Assembly (NCBI GenBank): GCA_013331225.1 | Contig: DUGV01000224.1 | Location: 1 to 5,985, forward strand | Length of the DNA stretch: 5,985 nt | Source: Methanolinea sp. | GTDB lineage: Archaea > Halobacteriota > Methanomicrobia > Methanomicrobiales > Methanospirillaceae | Direction of reading: 5' to 3' | Part shown: piece after piece, positions 1-5,352 of the stretch | Position numbering within the stretch: the first letter of the stretch is position 1 | Layout: the number at the start of each line of letters is the position of its first letter | The notes under the pieces: model-generated | The model's database searches: none | What the model saw: only the letters and a program-made list of their open reading frames with translations | Told to the model about the DNA's origin: nothing | Made by a program: the position numbers and the translations under genes

Positions 1-23
1 GTGTTCGAATCACATCGGGCCCA
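1..23 (+). tRNA. tRNA gene, 3' end only (identity undetermined)
   Basis: The window opens inside a T arm: GTG, the T loop TTCGAAT, then CAC, so three T-stem pairs are visible on the 5' side. CAT completes the 3' strand with CAC, followed by a seven-base acceptor strand CGGGCCC (16-22) and discriminator A at 23. The 5' acceptor strand should therefore read about GGGCCCG. The bases after A23 are TTC, so CCA is not encoded, which is usual for many archaeal tRNA genes. C at the position-70 equivalent argues against tRNA-Ala, which needs G3:U70. Ile, Lys or Val are open possibilities, because the anticodon lies outside the window. Confidence 0.85.
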
Positions 24-34
24 TTCCACATCCT

Positions 35-41
35 CTTATTA
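35..41 (+). promoter_or_regulatory. Possible TATA element for the membrane protein gene
   Basis: CTTATTA is centred 27 bases before ATG 65, the spacing expected between an archaeal TATA box and the transcription start if the message is leaderless. The match to the archaeal consensus is only partial. Read-through from the upstream tRNA is an alternative, since no T-run separates the two genes. Confidence 0.25.
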
Positions 42-64
42 CTGATCGGAGCAGAGTTCATACT

Positions 65-523
65 ATGGAAAAGAACCACGTTATTCTGGTGGTTTTGGGA
101 CTGATCGCCTGCGTAGCCCTCTATTTCCTCGTCGACATCTATGCAGGCATGATCGGGGTCATACTGGTAATCGCCCTGGCCATGTCCCTCTTCATCATGG
201 CGGACAGCACTATGCTGCCGGATGTATCAGTGCGTCTGAAAGAAGACGCAAGGGGGATTATCGTGAAGAACCGTGGAAACGCAAAGGCGCTGTCCATCAG
301 GCTCTCCCTCATCCCACACGATCTCCATTACACCATCGCCTCACTCGACGAGGATGCAGAGAATGTCTTTCCAACCGAGATGATGATCGACAAGGTTAAA
401 GTGATTGCCGAATACCAGAATGAAAAAGGAGACCTGTACAAAAGGACCTTCACTATCTCGGCACTCGACAAGCCGGATGATGATCTCCTGAAACCGATGT
501 TCCCCCTCTTCAAGTGGAAGTGA
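65..523 (+). CDS. Small membrane protein of unknown function (two N-terminal TM helices plus a beta-rich domain)
   Basis: This 152-residue protein is not recognised as a named family. Two hydrophobic helices form an N-terminal hairpin, at about residues 6-23 and 29-46, joined by a short loop containing DIYAG. The remaining ~100 residues are polar with alternating hydrophobic positions. They include the strand-like stretch IIVKNRGNAKALSIRLSL, which resembles Ig-like/CARDB-type beta-sandwich repeats, but that is only a resemblance. The C-terminus is basic (LFKWK). The charge pattern suggests both ends and the soluble domain face the cytoplasm, but this is a weak prediction. The start at ATG 65 has a GGAG 13 bases upstream and a TATA-like CTTATTA (35-41) about 27 bases upstream, so a leaderless or very short-leader transcript is possible. 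It lies 41 bases after the tRNA end and converges on the next gene. Confidence 0.75.
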   Translation: MEKNHVILVVLGLIACVALYFLVDIYAGMIGVILVIALAMSLFIMADSTMLPDVSVRLKEDARGIIVKNRGNAKALSIRLSLIPHDLHYTIASLDEDAENVFPTEMMIDKVKVIAEYQNEKGDLYKRTFTISALDKPDDDLLKPMFPLFKWK

Positions 524-537
524 TCCTCACTCCCACC

Positions 538-1164
538 TTACTTTTCTGCCAGCACGAACGCGATGGTCTTTTCCAGTGCATCCAGGAGTTCTTTCTGCCC
601 TTCCATGTAATCACGCATCGCGCGGTACAGCATCACCATGATCTCGTGGCCGTATATCTGGAGCGCGTCTGCGGGTGAGAGCGGGTTCCGGTAGGAATCG
701 ACGATGATCCCGTCTGTGCTGAACATCAGCTCGTAGAACTTTCCGTCCTCAGACAGGACGCAGAACTGGTCATCCACCTTCTTGCTGATGTTGTCGGGGC
801 GGTGCTCCACGGGATCGGTCTTGCCGAGGATGATCATCTTCTGGTCATGATACCGCGTGTCATACATTTCTCCCTTCGTATCCTGCTTCCCCTGCTTCAG
901 CATGTTCATCCCTATCCTGCTGACCAGGGGTGCGGTCATCTCCCCCATGCGGCCCATCAGTTCAGCTTCGCGGGTCCGGACCTCCTCTGATAGTTCCTCC
1001 TTTTTTGCGTCGAGTTCGTCAATCTTCTTTAAAAGTGCCCTGTATCCCTTCTCAATCTGGTCCATCGCTTCTGTAACCTCCATTTGTTCAAAATCTGTGC
1101 TGGTATCTCCGGGGATTAGATGAGGAGTGGGTTGCAGATGCAATAATGGTTCCTTTTCATCCAT
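538..1164 (-). CDS. Coiled-coil protein of unknown function, downstream of the methylthiotransferase
   Basis: From ATG 1164 this gives 208 residues; no known family is recognised. A charged heptad-like segment (from about MDQIEKGYRALLKK through the EELSEEVRTREAEL region) predicts a coiled coil of ~45 residues in the N-terminal third. A mixed alpha/beta segment follows, with strand-like FCVLSEDGKFYELMFS, and then a C-terminal amphipathic helix (about EIMVMLYRAMRDYMEGQKELL to the end). There is no signal peptide or membrane segment, so it is probably cytoplasmic. The start is uncertain. A GTG at 1251 overlaps the upstream stop as GTGA and has GGAGA nine bases before it, giving 237 residues. However, the added stretch is AT-richer and uses rarer codons, and a later ATG at 1083 is also possible. 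It is probably co-transcribed with the upstream methylthiotransferase gene. Its stop faces that of the membrane protein gene across 14 bases. Confidence 0.7.
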   Translation of the reverse strand: MDEKEPLLHLQPTPHLIPGDTSTDFEQMEVTEAMDQIEKGYRALLKKIDELDAKKEELSEEVRTREAELMGRMGEMTAPLVSRIGMNMLKQGKQDTKGEMYDTRYHDQKMIILGKTDPVEHRPDNISKKVDDQFCVLSEDGKFYELMFSTDGIIVDSYRNPLSPADALQIYGHEIMVMLYRAMRDYMEGQKELLDALEKTIAFVLAEK

Positions 1165-1247
1165 TTCATCGTCAATAAACCATATGATGCGATACATTAT
1201 GTGGGCCTGACAGCCATGATCCAAAATCGCGTGAGATGGCCCGATGA

Positions 1248-2504
1248 TCACCGGGCCGGTTCTCCAATGAAATAATACGTCCTTTCCCCGGTCAGGCGGA
1301 CAACCATGGTGGATCCTGGGGGGTGATTCCCCCTCACCACTACCCCCTGGTATTGCCGGGTCCGGCCCATCGATGAACCGGGCCGGAGGATCTCAGTAAT
1401 GAGAACGAGGACCTCCTTTCCTATCCATGCCTCGTTCCTGGACCTCGCAATTTTCTCCGCATGGGCCCGCAGGATCCGGGACCGTTCCTTCTTGAAGCGG
1501 TCTGGCATGTCCTTATGCCTCGCTGCGGGAGTTTTCGGCCGGGGAGAGTAACGGGTCACATTCACCTTGTCAGGCTGCATCCGTGAGAGGAATGCCAGTG
1601 TCTCGCGGAACTCCTCCTCGGTCTCCCCGGGATAGCCGCAGATGACGTCGGTGTGGAGAGTGATCCCGGGGCAGTGTGTGCGGAACCGCGCTACTATTGC
1701 GAGTGCCCTGGCAGCGGTGTATCCCCTCCCCATCCTCTCAAGGACCGCATCCGACCCGGACTGGACCGGGAGGTGGAAAAACGAGAAGATCCTCTCCCTC
1801 CCGAACGCTCCGGCCACCTGATCCATGACGGGAAACAGGGTCGCCGGGTTCATCATCCCCACGCGGACCCGGAAATTGCCCGGAACCTCGCCGATTTCTG
1901 CGAGAAGCATCCCGAGGTTCGACCCGGAGTCCATGCCCCATGCGCTCACGTCCTGGCCGCAAAGCCGGATCTCCACCGCCCCCTGCCCGGCCAGAGACTG
2001 GACCTCGCGGAGGATCTCGTCGCTTCCGTAACTTACCAGGGGGCCGCGTGCCCTGCGGGTGATGCAGTACGAGCACGAACCCCTGCACCCCCGGCATATC
2101 TGCACGATCCCCACCCGGCCCGATGGCATGCATCCCGGTGGCGCATACGACGCATGTATCTCATCGGGGTGGAAGATGACGGGATCACAGGCCGAGAGTA
2201 TGGCATCCCTCTGCACCACGGCCATGCACCCCGTGACATAGAGGGAGTGGTTCCGCAGTGAACGAAGCTCCCTCTGCACTTTCCGTTCAGTCGCACCGAT
2301 GACCGTGCAGGTGTTCACAATGACGGCCCCGGCCTCTTCCGGGCTGCTCACGAGCGTGCAACCCTGCCGTTCCAGCACTGCCGCGATCTTCCGGCTGTCC
2401 CCCTCGTTGTAGGTGCAACCGAATGTCTTGATATATACCTTCTTTTGTGCGATTGTGCGCAATACCCCCTGTTCAGGGGGATGGCCGTCTCGGGAGCCTT
2501 CCAT
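1248..2504 (-). CDS. tRNA t6A37 methylthiotransferase (MiaB-like, archaeal MtaB/CDKAL1 group)
   Basis: This radical-SAM enzyme should convert t6A at position 37 of ANN-decoding tRNAs to ms2t6A, using S-adenosylmethionine and two iron-sulfur clusters. All three family domains are visible (418 residues from ATG 2504). The N-terminal UPF0004 domain has its three cluster cysteines in TFGCTYNEGDS, VNTCTV and VTGCMA. The radical-SAM domain has CxxxCxxC in CRGSCSYCITRRARG, and HLPVQSGSD further on. A C-terminal TRAM-like RNA-binding domain covers about the last 60 residues. The archaeal/eukaryotic subgroup assignment rests on overall sequence style and a short N-terminus, so bacterial-type MiaB or MtaB is less likely but not excluded. 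The start is uncertain: homologues usually begin about 10 residues before the first cysteine. GTG 2546, ATG 2504 and TTG 2462 are all in frame, and none has a well-spaced ribosome binding site. The stop overlaps a possible GTG start of the next gene. Confidence 0.9.
   Translation of the reverse strand: MEGSRDGHPPEQGVLRTIAQKKVYIKTFGCTYNEGDSRKIAAVLERQGCTLVSSPEEAGAVIVNTCTVIGATERKVQRELRSLRNHSLYVTGCMAVVQRDAILSACDPVIFHPDEIHASYAPPGCMPSGRVGIVQICRGCRGSCSYCITRRARGPLVSYGSDEILREVQSLAGQGAVEIRLCGQDVSAWGMDSGSNLGMLLAEIGEVPGNFRVRVGMMNPATLFPVMDQVAGAFGRERIFSFFHLPVQSGSDAVLERMGRGYTAARALAIVARFRTHCPGITLHTDVICGYPGETEEEFRETLAFLSRMQPDKVNVTRYSPRPKTPAARHKDMPDRFKKERSRILRAHAEKIARSRNEAWIGKEVLVLITEILRPGSSMGRTRQYQGVVVRGNHPPGSTMVVRLTGERTYYFIGEPAR
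2465..2480. repeat. 7-bp inverted repeat at the 5' end of the methylthiotransferase gene
   Basis: CCCCCTG and CAGGGGG are perfect inverted arms separated by two bases. In RNA this would fold as a short GC-rich hairpin, with the innermost pairs opening to form the loop. It lies 3-18 bases before the in-frame TTG at 2462 and inside the coding region if the start is ATG 2504. It could be an RNA hairpin covering a G-rich pseudo-Shine-Dalgarno, a protein-binding dyad, or simply coding sequence. Confidence 0.5.
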
Positions 2505-2596
2505 GCCTCTCTCATACACTCTGCGCCAGAGCAGATGAGGGTTCACATCCCGTCCAGGCGCTCAATCCGCATCCTGCGATACCCCGGATCTATCCC

Positions 2597-2606
2597 AAAA
2601 AAAAAA
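2597..2606 (-). promoter_or_regulatory. T10 tract in the divergent intergenic region, possible promoter element of the methylthiotransferase operon
   Basis: The plus strand has ten consecutive A residues, so the leftward strand reads CGTA followed by T10. In the leftward direction this AT-rich block is the most TATA-like stretch upstream of the methylthiotransferase gene. It would place a start site near 2575-2580, about 30 bases before the GTG at 2546. As a T-run it could also stop leftward antisense transcription coming from nadX. The sequence alone does not decide between these. Confidence 0.25.
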
Positions 2607-2650
2607 TACGTCGAATCCTTAAGAACCACAGATGAATATCCCGATGGATG

Positions 2651-2664
2651 GAAAAATGCTTAAC
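2651..2664 (+). promoter_or_regulatory. Possible BRE/TATA promoter of the nadX-nadA-nadC operon
   Basis: A purine-rich GAAAAAT (BRE-like) is followed by GCTTAAC (2658-2664), centred about 30 bases before ATG 2691. No Shine-Dalgarno sequence precedes that ATG, so transcription may begin at or a few bases before the start codon, giving a leaderless message. A second AT-rich block, CCTTAAGAA (2617-2625), lies further upstream and could be an alternative TATA. Confidence 0.4.
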
Positions 2665-2690
2665 CGGTGGCATTCCCAATCTCTAGTACA

Positions 2691-3449
2691 ATGATCAGGA
2701 TAGGGGTGCTTGGTTGCGGAAATATCGGCCACATCATCGCGAAATACCGTGAAAACTTTGAGATAGTGGCTTTGTATGACCAGGTGTACCCAAGAGCCCT
2801 CGAACTTGCCGCACTCTCCGGAGGGAACGCATACCAGGACTTCGAATCATTCATCGCCAGTGATTTCGAGTATGTCGTAGAGGCCGCCTCTGTCCGGGCC
2901 GTGCGCCAGTATGCGGAGATGGTGCTGTCCGGAGAAAAACACCTCATCCTCCTCTCCGTGGGAGCCCTTGCCGACCCCAACTTCCGCGAAGACCTCGTCC
3001 GCATCGCTGAAGCGGCAGGGAGGCGCATCTATATCCCAAGCGGCGCAGTCGCGGGGCTCGACAACCTCAAAGTTGGCCAGATCTCTCCCATCCACCGCCT
3101 TCTTCTCAGGACGACAAAGAGCCCCGAGTCGCTCGGCATACGGACCTCGGAACGCTGCCTCGTCTTTCAGGGCAAGTCCCACGAGTGCATCAAGGAGTTC
3201 CCAAAGAACGTGAACGTCTCGGTGGCATTGAGCCTTGCTGCGGGAAGAGACGCCGACGTCGAGTTGTATGCTGACCCATCAGTCGAGAGGAATATCCACG
3301 AGATCGAGGCAGAGGGAGAGTTCGGAGAGATCTACATACGGGTAAGCAATGTGCCGAGCCCGGATAACCCTGCCACCAGCTACCTTGCCGCCCTCTCTAT
3401 CCTCACTCTCCTCCGGAACCTCGAGCAGCCCCTGGTGGTCGGGACATGA
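2691..3449 (+). CDS. nadX: L-aspartate dehydrogenase, first step of de novo NAD synthesis
   Basis: The enzyme oxidises L-aspartate to iminoaspartate with NAD(P)+, replacing the FAD- and oxygen/fumarate-dependent oxidase NadB. The 252-residue length is close to the family norm. The N-terminal Rossmann fold has GCGNIG at residues 8-13. Family landmarks follow: EAASVRAVRQYAEMVLSG (64-81), IPSGAVAGLDNLK (115-127), and NVNVSVALSLAAGRDADVEL (173-192). NIHEIEAEGEFG (201-212) contains His203, the likely catalytic histidine. VSNVPSPDNPATSYLAALS closes the fold. ATG 2691 is chosen over the in-frame GTG at 2667 because the GCGNIG motif then sits at the usual distance and the TATA-like element fits a leaderless start. 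Its stop overlaps the nadA start (ATGA). Adjacent nadA and nadC strongly support the assignment over other small NAD-dependent dehydrogenases. Confidence 0.93.
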   Translation: MIRIGVLGCGNIGHIIAKYRENFEIVALYDQVYPRALELAALSGGNAYQDFESFIASDFEYVVEAASVRAVRQYAEMVLSGEKHLILLSVGALADPNFREDLVRIAEAAGRRIYIPSGAVAGLDNLKVGQISPIHRLLLRTTKSPESLGIRTSERCLVFQGKSHECIKEFPKNVNVSVALSLAAGRDADVELYADPSVERNIHEIEAEGEFGEIYIRVSNVPSPDNPATSYLAALSILTLLRNLEQPLVVGT

Positions 3450-4351
3450 GCGTAAAAGGACGCATAATCTCACTGAAAAATCAGAAGAATGCCATCATAC
3501 TGGCGCATAACTATCAGCGGCCCGAGATACAGGATCTCGCCGACGTGGTGGGTGACAGTCTCGAGCTCGCCCAGAAAGCAAGGGAAACAGACTCCCCGCT
3601 CATTGTCTTCTGCGGGGTCCTCTTCATGGCAGAGACCGCCAAGATCATCAATCCCGGAAAGAAAGTGATCATCCCGGAGAAGGATGCCACCTGCCCGCTG
3701 GCAGACCAGCTCTCTCCCTCGCTCATCCTCGAGGCAAAGGAGCGCCACCCCGGTGCACCTGTAGTCCTCTACATCAACAGCACTGCGGAATGCAAGGCCC
3801 ATGCAGATGTGATCTGCACCTCTGCAAACGCAGTGAAGGTGGTCCGATCCCTTCCCGAGAGGGAGGTCATCGTCGGGCCTGATTCCAATCTGGCAGCCTA
3901 CATCCAGGGCCAGATCCCCGAGAAAGAGATCATCGCGATTCCTCCTGGCGGGCACTGCTACGTGCATGAGTGTTTCACCTATGAGGATCTCGAATCCGCC
4001 CGGAAGCGCGGGGGTGAGATCATCTGCCACCCCGAGTGCCGTCCCGAGATCCAGCGTGGATCGGACATGGTGGCCTCCACCGGGGGTATGGTCAGGCTTG
4101 TCGGCAGCCGGAAGGGCAACGCAGCCTGGAACATCCTGACCGAGAGAGAGATGGCGTACCGGTTAAAGACGCTTTACCCGGGACACACTTTCCATGTCAA
4201 GGAGGATGCCATATGCGAAGATATGAAGAAGACCACCCTCGAGAACCTCCTCCTGGCACTCGAGTACGAACAGTACGAGGTCACCCTCCCTCCGGACATC
4301 ATGGACCGGGCCAGGGGAGCTATCGAGAGGATGCTGGTGATCGGCCGGTGA
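3446..4351 (+). CDS. nadA: Quinolinate synthase (4Fe-4S enzyme)
   Basis: NadA condenses iminoaspartate with dihydroxyacetone phosphate to give quinolinate in the cytoplasm. The 301-residue length matches the compact archaeal/thermophile form. The three expected cluster ligands are present: Cys83 (DATCPLAD), Cys171 (PPGGHCYVHE) and Cys257 (DAICEDMKKTTLENL). Other family motifs include AHNYQRPEIQDLADVVGDSL (20-39), INSTAECKAHADVICTSANA (110-129), GPDSNLAAYI, HPEC (195-198), ASTGGM and a Lys-Gly-Asn segment before the last domain. Together these cover the three repeated domains with no gap. ATG 3446 overlaps the nadX stop by four bases, with a partial GGTGGT ribosome binding site (3434-3439) in front. 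The coupling would favour direct hand-over of the unstable iminoaspartate, although channelling is inferred, not shown. Confidence 0.97.
   Translation: MSVKGRIISLKNQKNAIILAHNYQRPEIQDLADVVGDSLELAQKARETDSPLIVFCGVLFMAETAKIINPGKKVIIPEKDATCPLADQLSPSLILEAKERHPGAPVVLYINSTAECKAHADVICTSANAVKVVRSLPEREVIVGPDSNLAAYIQGQIPEKEIIAIPPGGHCYVHECFTYEDLESARKRGGEIICHPECRPEIQRGSDMVASTGGMVRLVGSRKGNAAWNILTEREMAYRLKTLYPGHTFHVKEDAICEDMKKTTLENLLLALEYEQYEVTLPPDIMDRARGAIERMLVIGR
4336..4341 (+). promoter_or_regulatory. Ribosome binding site that fixes the nadC start
   Basis: GGTGAT matches the archaeal anti-Shine-Dalgarno complement (part of GGAGGTGAT). It sits six bases before GTG 4348, inside the end of nadA. It supports GTG 4348 as the start, with translation coupled to nadA. 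Confidence 0.6.
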
Positions 4352-5196
4352 CGAAGGGTCCCGAGATTCCCCTGGGCCTGCTGCTCTCTTTCGTTCGGGA
4401 AGATGTACCTGCCGGTGACGTCACCTCGGACTCCCTTCTCTCCGGCCAGCGCTGCACTGCCAGGATCGTGGCAAGGGAGGAAGGGGTCATCGCGGGACTG
4501 GAGGAGGCGTCAGCCCTTTTCCAGGCGCATGGAGTAATGGTTTCTCCACGGCTCGGCGACGGGGAGCCGGTGGATGCAGGGGCAGTCATTGCAACCCTCG
4601 AAGGGCCTGCGAGAGCAGTGCTCCTTGTAGAGAGGACCGCGCTCAACATCCTCGGGAGGATGAGCGGAATCGCGACGATGACACGCCGGCTCCAGGTGAT
4701 CCTTGACCGCGTTGGAACCGGTTGCCGGATCGCATCCACCCGCAAGACGGCGCCGGGGCTCCGCATCCTTGACAAGAAAGCCGTCATTCTCGGCGGCGGC
4801 GACCCCCACCGGATGACCCTCTCCGACGGGATTTTAATAAAGGACAACCACCTGGCACTGGTGCCACTGGAGGACGCGGTGCTGAAGGCAAAGGCATACT
4901 CGAGGTACAGGAAGGTGGAGATAGAGGTGCAGACCCCTGACGAGGCACTCATGGCTGCCCGGGCCGGGGCGGACATCCTGCTCCTTGACAATATGTCTCC
5001 CGCGGTGATCAGGGAGTGTCTCTCCCGGCTGGAGAGCGCAGGCCTCCGCGAGGGCCTCCTTGTCGAGGTCTCTGGCGGGGTCACGGAAGAGAACCTCCCG
5101 GGCTACGCGATGGAAGGGGTCGACTTAATCAGCATGGGCACCCTCACCCACAGCGTAAAAAATCTCGACGTGAGCCTGGAAATCATTCATCAGTGA
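4348..5196 (+). CDS. nadC: Nicotinate-nucleotide diphosphorylase (quinolinate phosphoribosyltransferase)
   Basis: NadC joins quinolinate to phosphoribosyl pyrophosphate, releasing CO2 and giving nicotinate mononucleotide. The 282-residue product is the normal family length. The N-terminal domain has REDVPAGDVTSDSLL (17-31) and ARIVAREEGVIAGLEEA (38-54). The barrel domain has VERTALNILGRMSGIAT (94-110), STRKTAPGLRILDKKAV (130-146), GGGDPHRMTLSDGILIKDNH (149-168), EVQTPDEA (193-200), LLLDNMSP (211-218) and EVSGGVTEENL with DLISMGTLTHS near the end. These include the substrate-binding Arg, Lys and His residues known in the family. The start is the GTG at 4348, which overlaps the nadA stop (GTGA). 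GGTGAT at 4336-4341 complements the 16S 3' end with six bases of spacing. A longer upstream extension in the same frame lies inside nadA and is not real. Confidence 0.96.
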   Translation: MTKGPEIPLGLLLSFVREDVPAGDVTSDSLLSGQRCTARIVAREEGVIAGLEEASALFQAHGVMVSPRLGDGEPVDAGAVIATLEGPARAVLLVERTALNILGRMSGIATMTRRLQVILDRVGTGCRIASTRKTAPGLRILDKKAVILGGGDPHRMTLSDGILIKDNHLALVPLEDAVLKAKAYSRYRKVEIEVQTPDEALMAARAGADILLLDNMSPAVIRECLSRLESAGLREGLLVEVSGGVTEENLPGYAMEGVDLISMGTLTHSVKNLDVSLEIIHQ

Positions 5197-5209
5197 CCGC
5201 ACTCCGCAC

Positions 5210-5215
5210 TTTTTT
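5210..5215 (+). terminator. T-run terminator of the nad operon
   Basis: Six consecutive T residues begin 14 bases after the nadC stop, with no convincing hairpin in front. Archaeal RNA polymerase commonly terminates at short U-tracts, so this is a plausible weak to moderate terminator. Confidence 0.5.
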
Positions 5216-5281
5216 GACGACCGCCCCGCACCAGCGAGATCACAGTGCTATCATGTATCATCCATAAGTGATCGGAAACAC

Positions 5282-5289
5282 AAAAAAAA
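5282..5289 (-). terminator. T-run terminator of the fdhB-like gene
   Basis: Eight A residues on the plus strand give T8 on the leftward transcript, 64 bases after the fdhB-like stop. A weak 5-bp inverted repeat (5319-5323 with 5333-5337) lies between the stop and the T-run. Together with the T6 tract facing it, this separates two convergent transcription units in a 156-base gap. Confidence 0.5.
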
Positions 5290-5352
5290 GGATCTGGAGT
5301 TCTGTGCCCTGGAAGGGAGGGATCCGGGTTTTATCCCACCACATTCCCGGTG

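Noticed and set aside
1..64. tRNA-associated integration (att) site
   Set aside because: No integrase, no second copy of the tRNA 3' end and no phage-like genes occur in the window.
1319..1333. GGGGG/CCCCC inverted repeat with a five-base loop
   Set aside because: It lies inside the TRAM-domain coding sequence of the methylthiotransferase and is explained by Pro/Gly/Val codons.
1653..2261. A 202-codon rightward open frame opposite the methylthiotransferase
   Set aside because: It is proline/histidine/arginine-rich low-complexity protein with no motif, and the opposite strand encodes the radical-SAM motifs.
2543..2572. Nine-codon leftward upstream reading frame (MRIERLDGM) whose stop overlaps the GTG at 2546
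   Set aside because: Frames this short occur by chance. There is no convincing ribosome binding site, and the GTG it overlaps is not the preferred start.
3470..4030. A 186-codon leftward open frame opposite nadA
   Set aside because: Antisense to clear NadA motifs and has no recognisable domain.
4036..4347. Possible long N-terminal extension of NadC, in frame upstream of 4348
   Set aside because: It lies entirely inside nadA in another frame and resembles no NadC N-terminus. The GTG at 4348, with its ribosome binding site, gives the normal family length.
4320..5084. A 254-codon leftward open frame opposite nadC
   Set aside because: It is a composition shadow of a GC-rich gene: serine/arginine-rich with no domain, antisense to an unmistakable nadC.
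5249..5261. TATCAT direct repeat separated by one base
   Set aside because: Two six-base copies are too few to call a regulatory array or CRISPR-like repeat.
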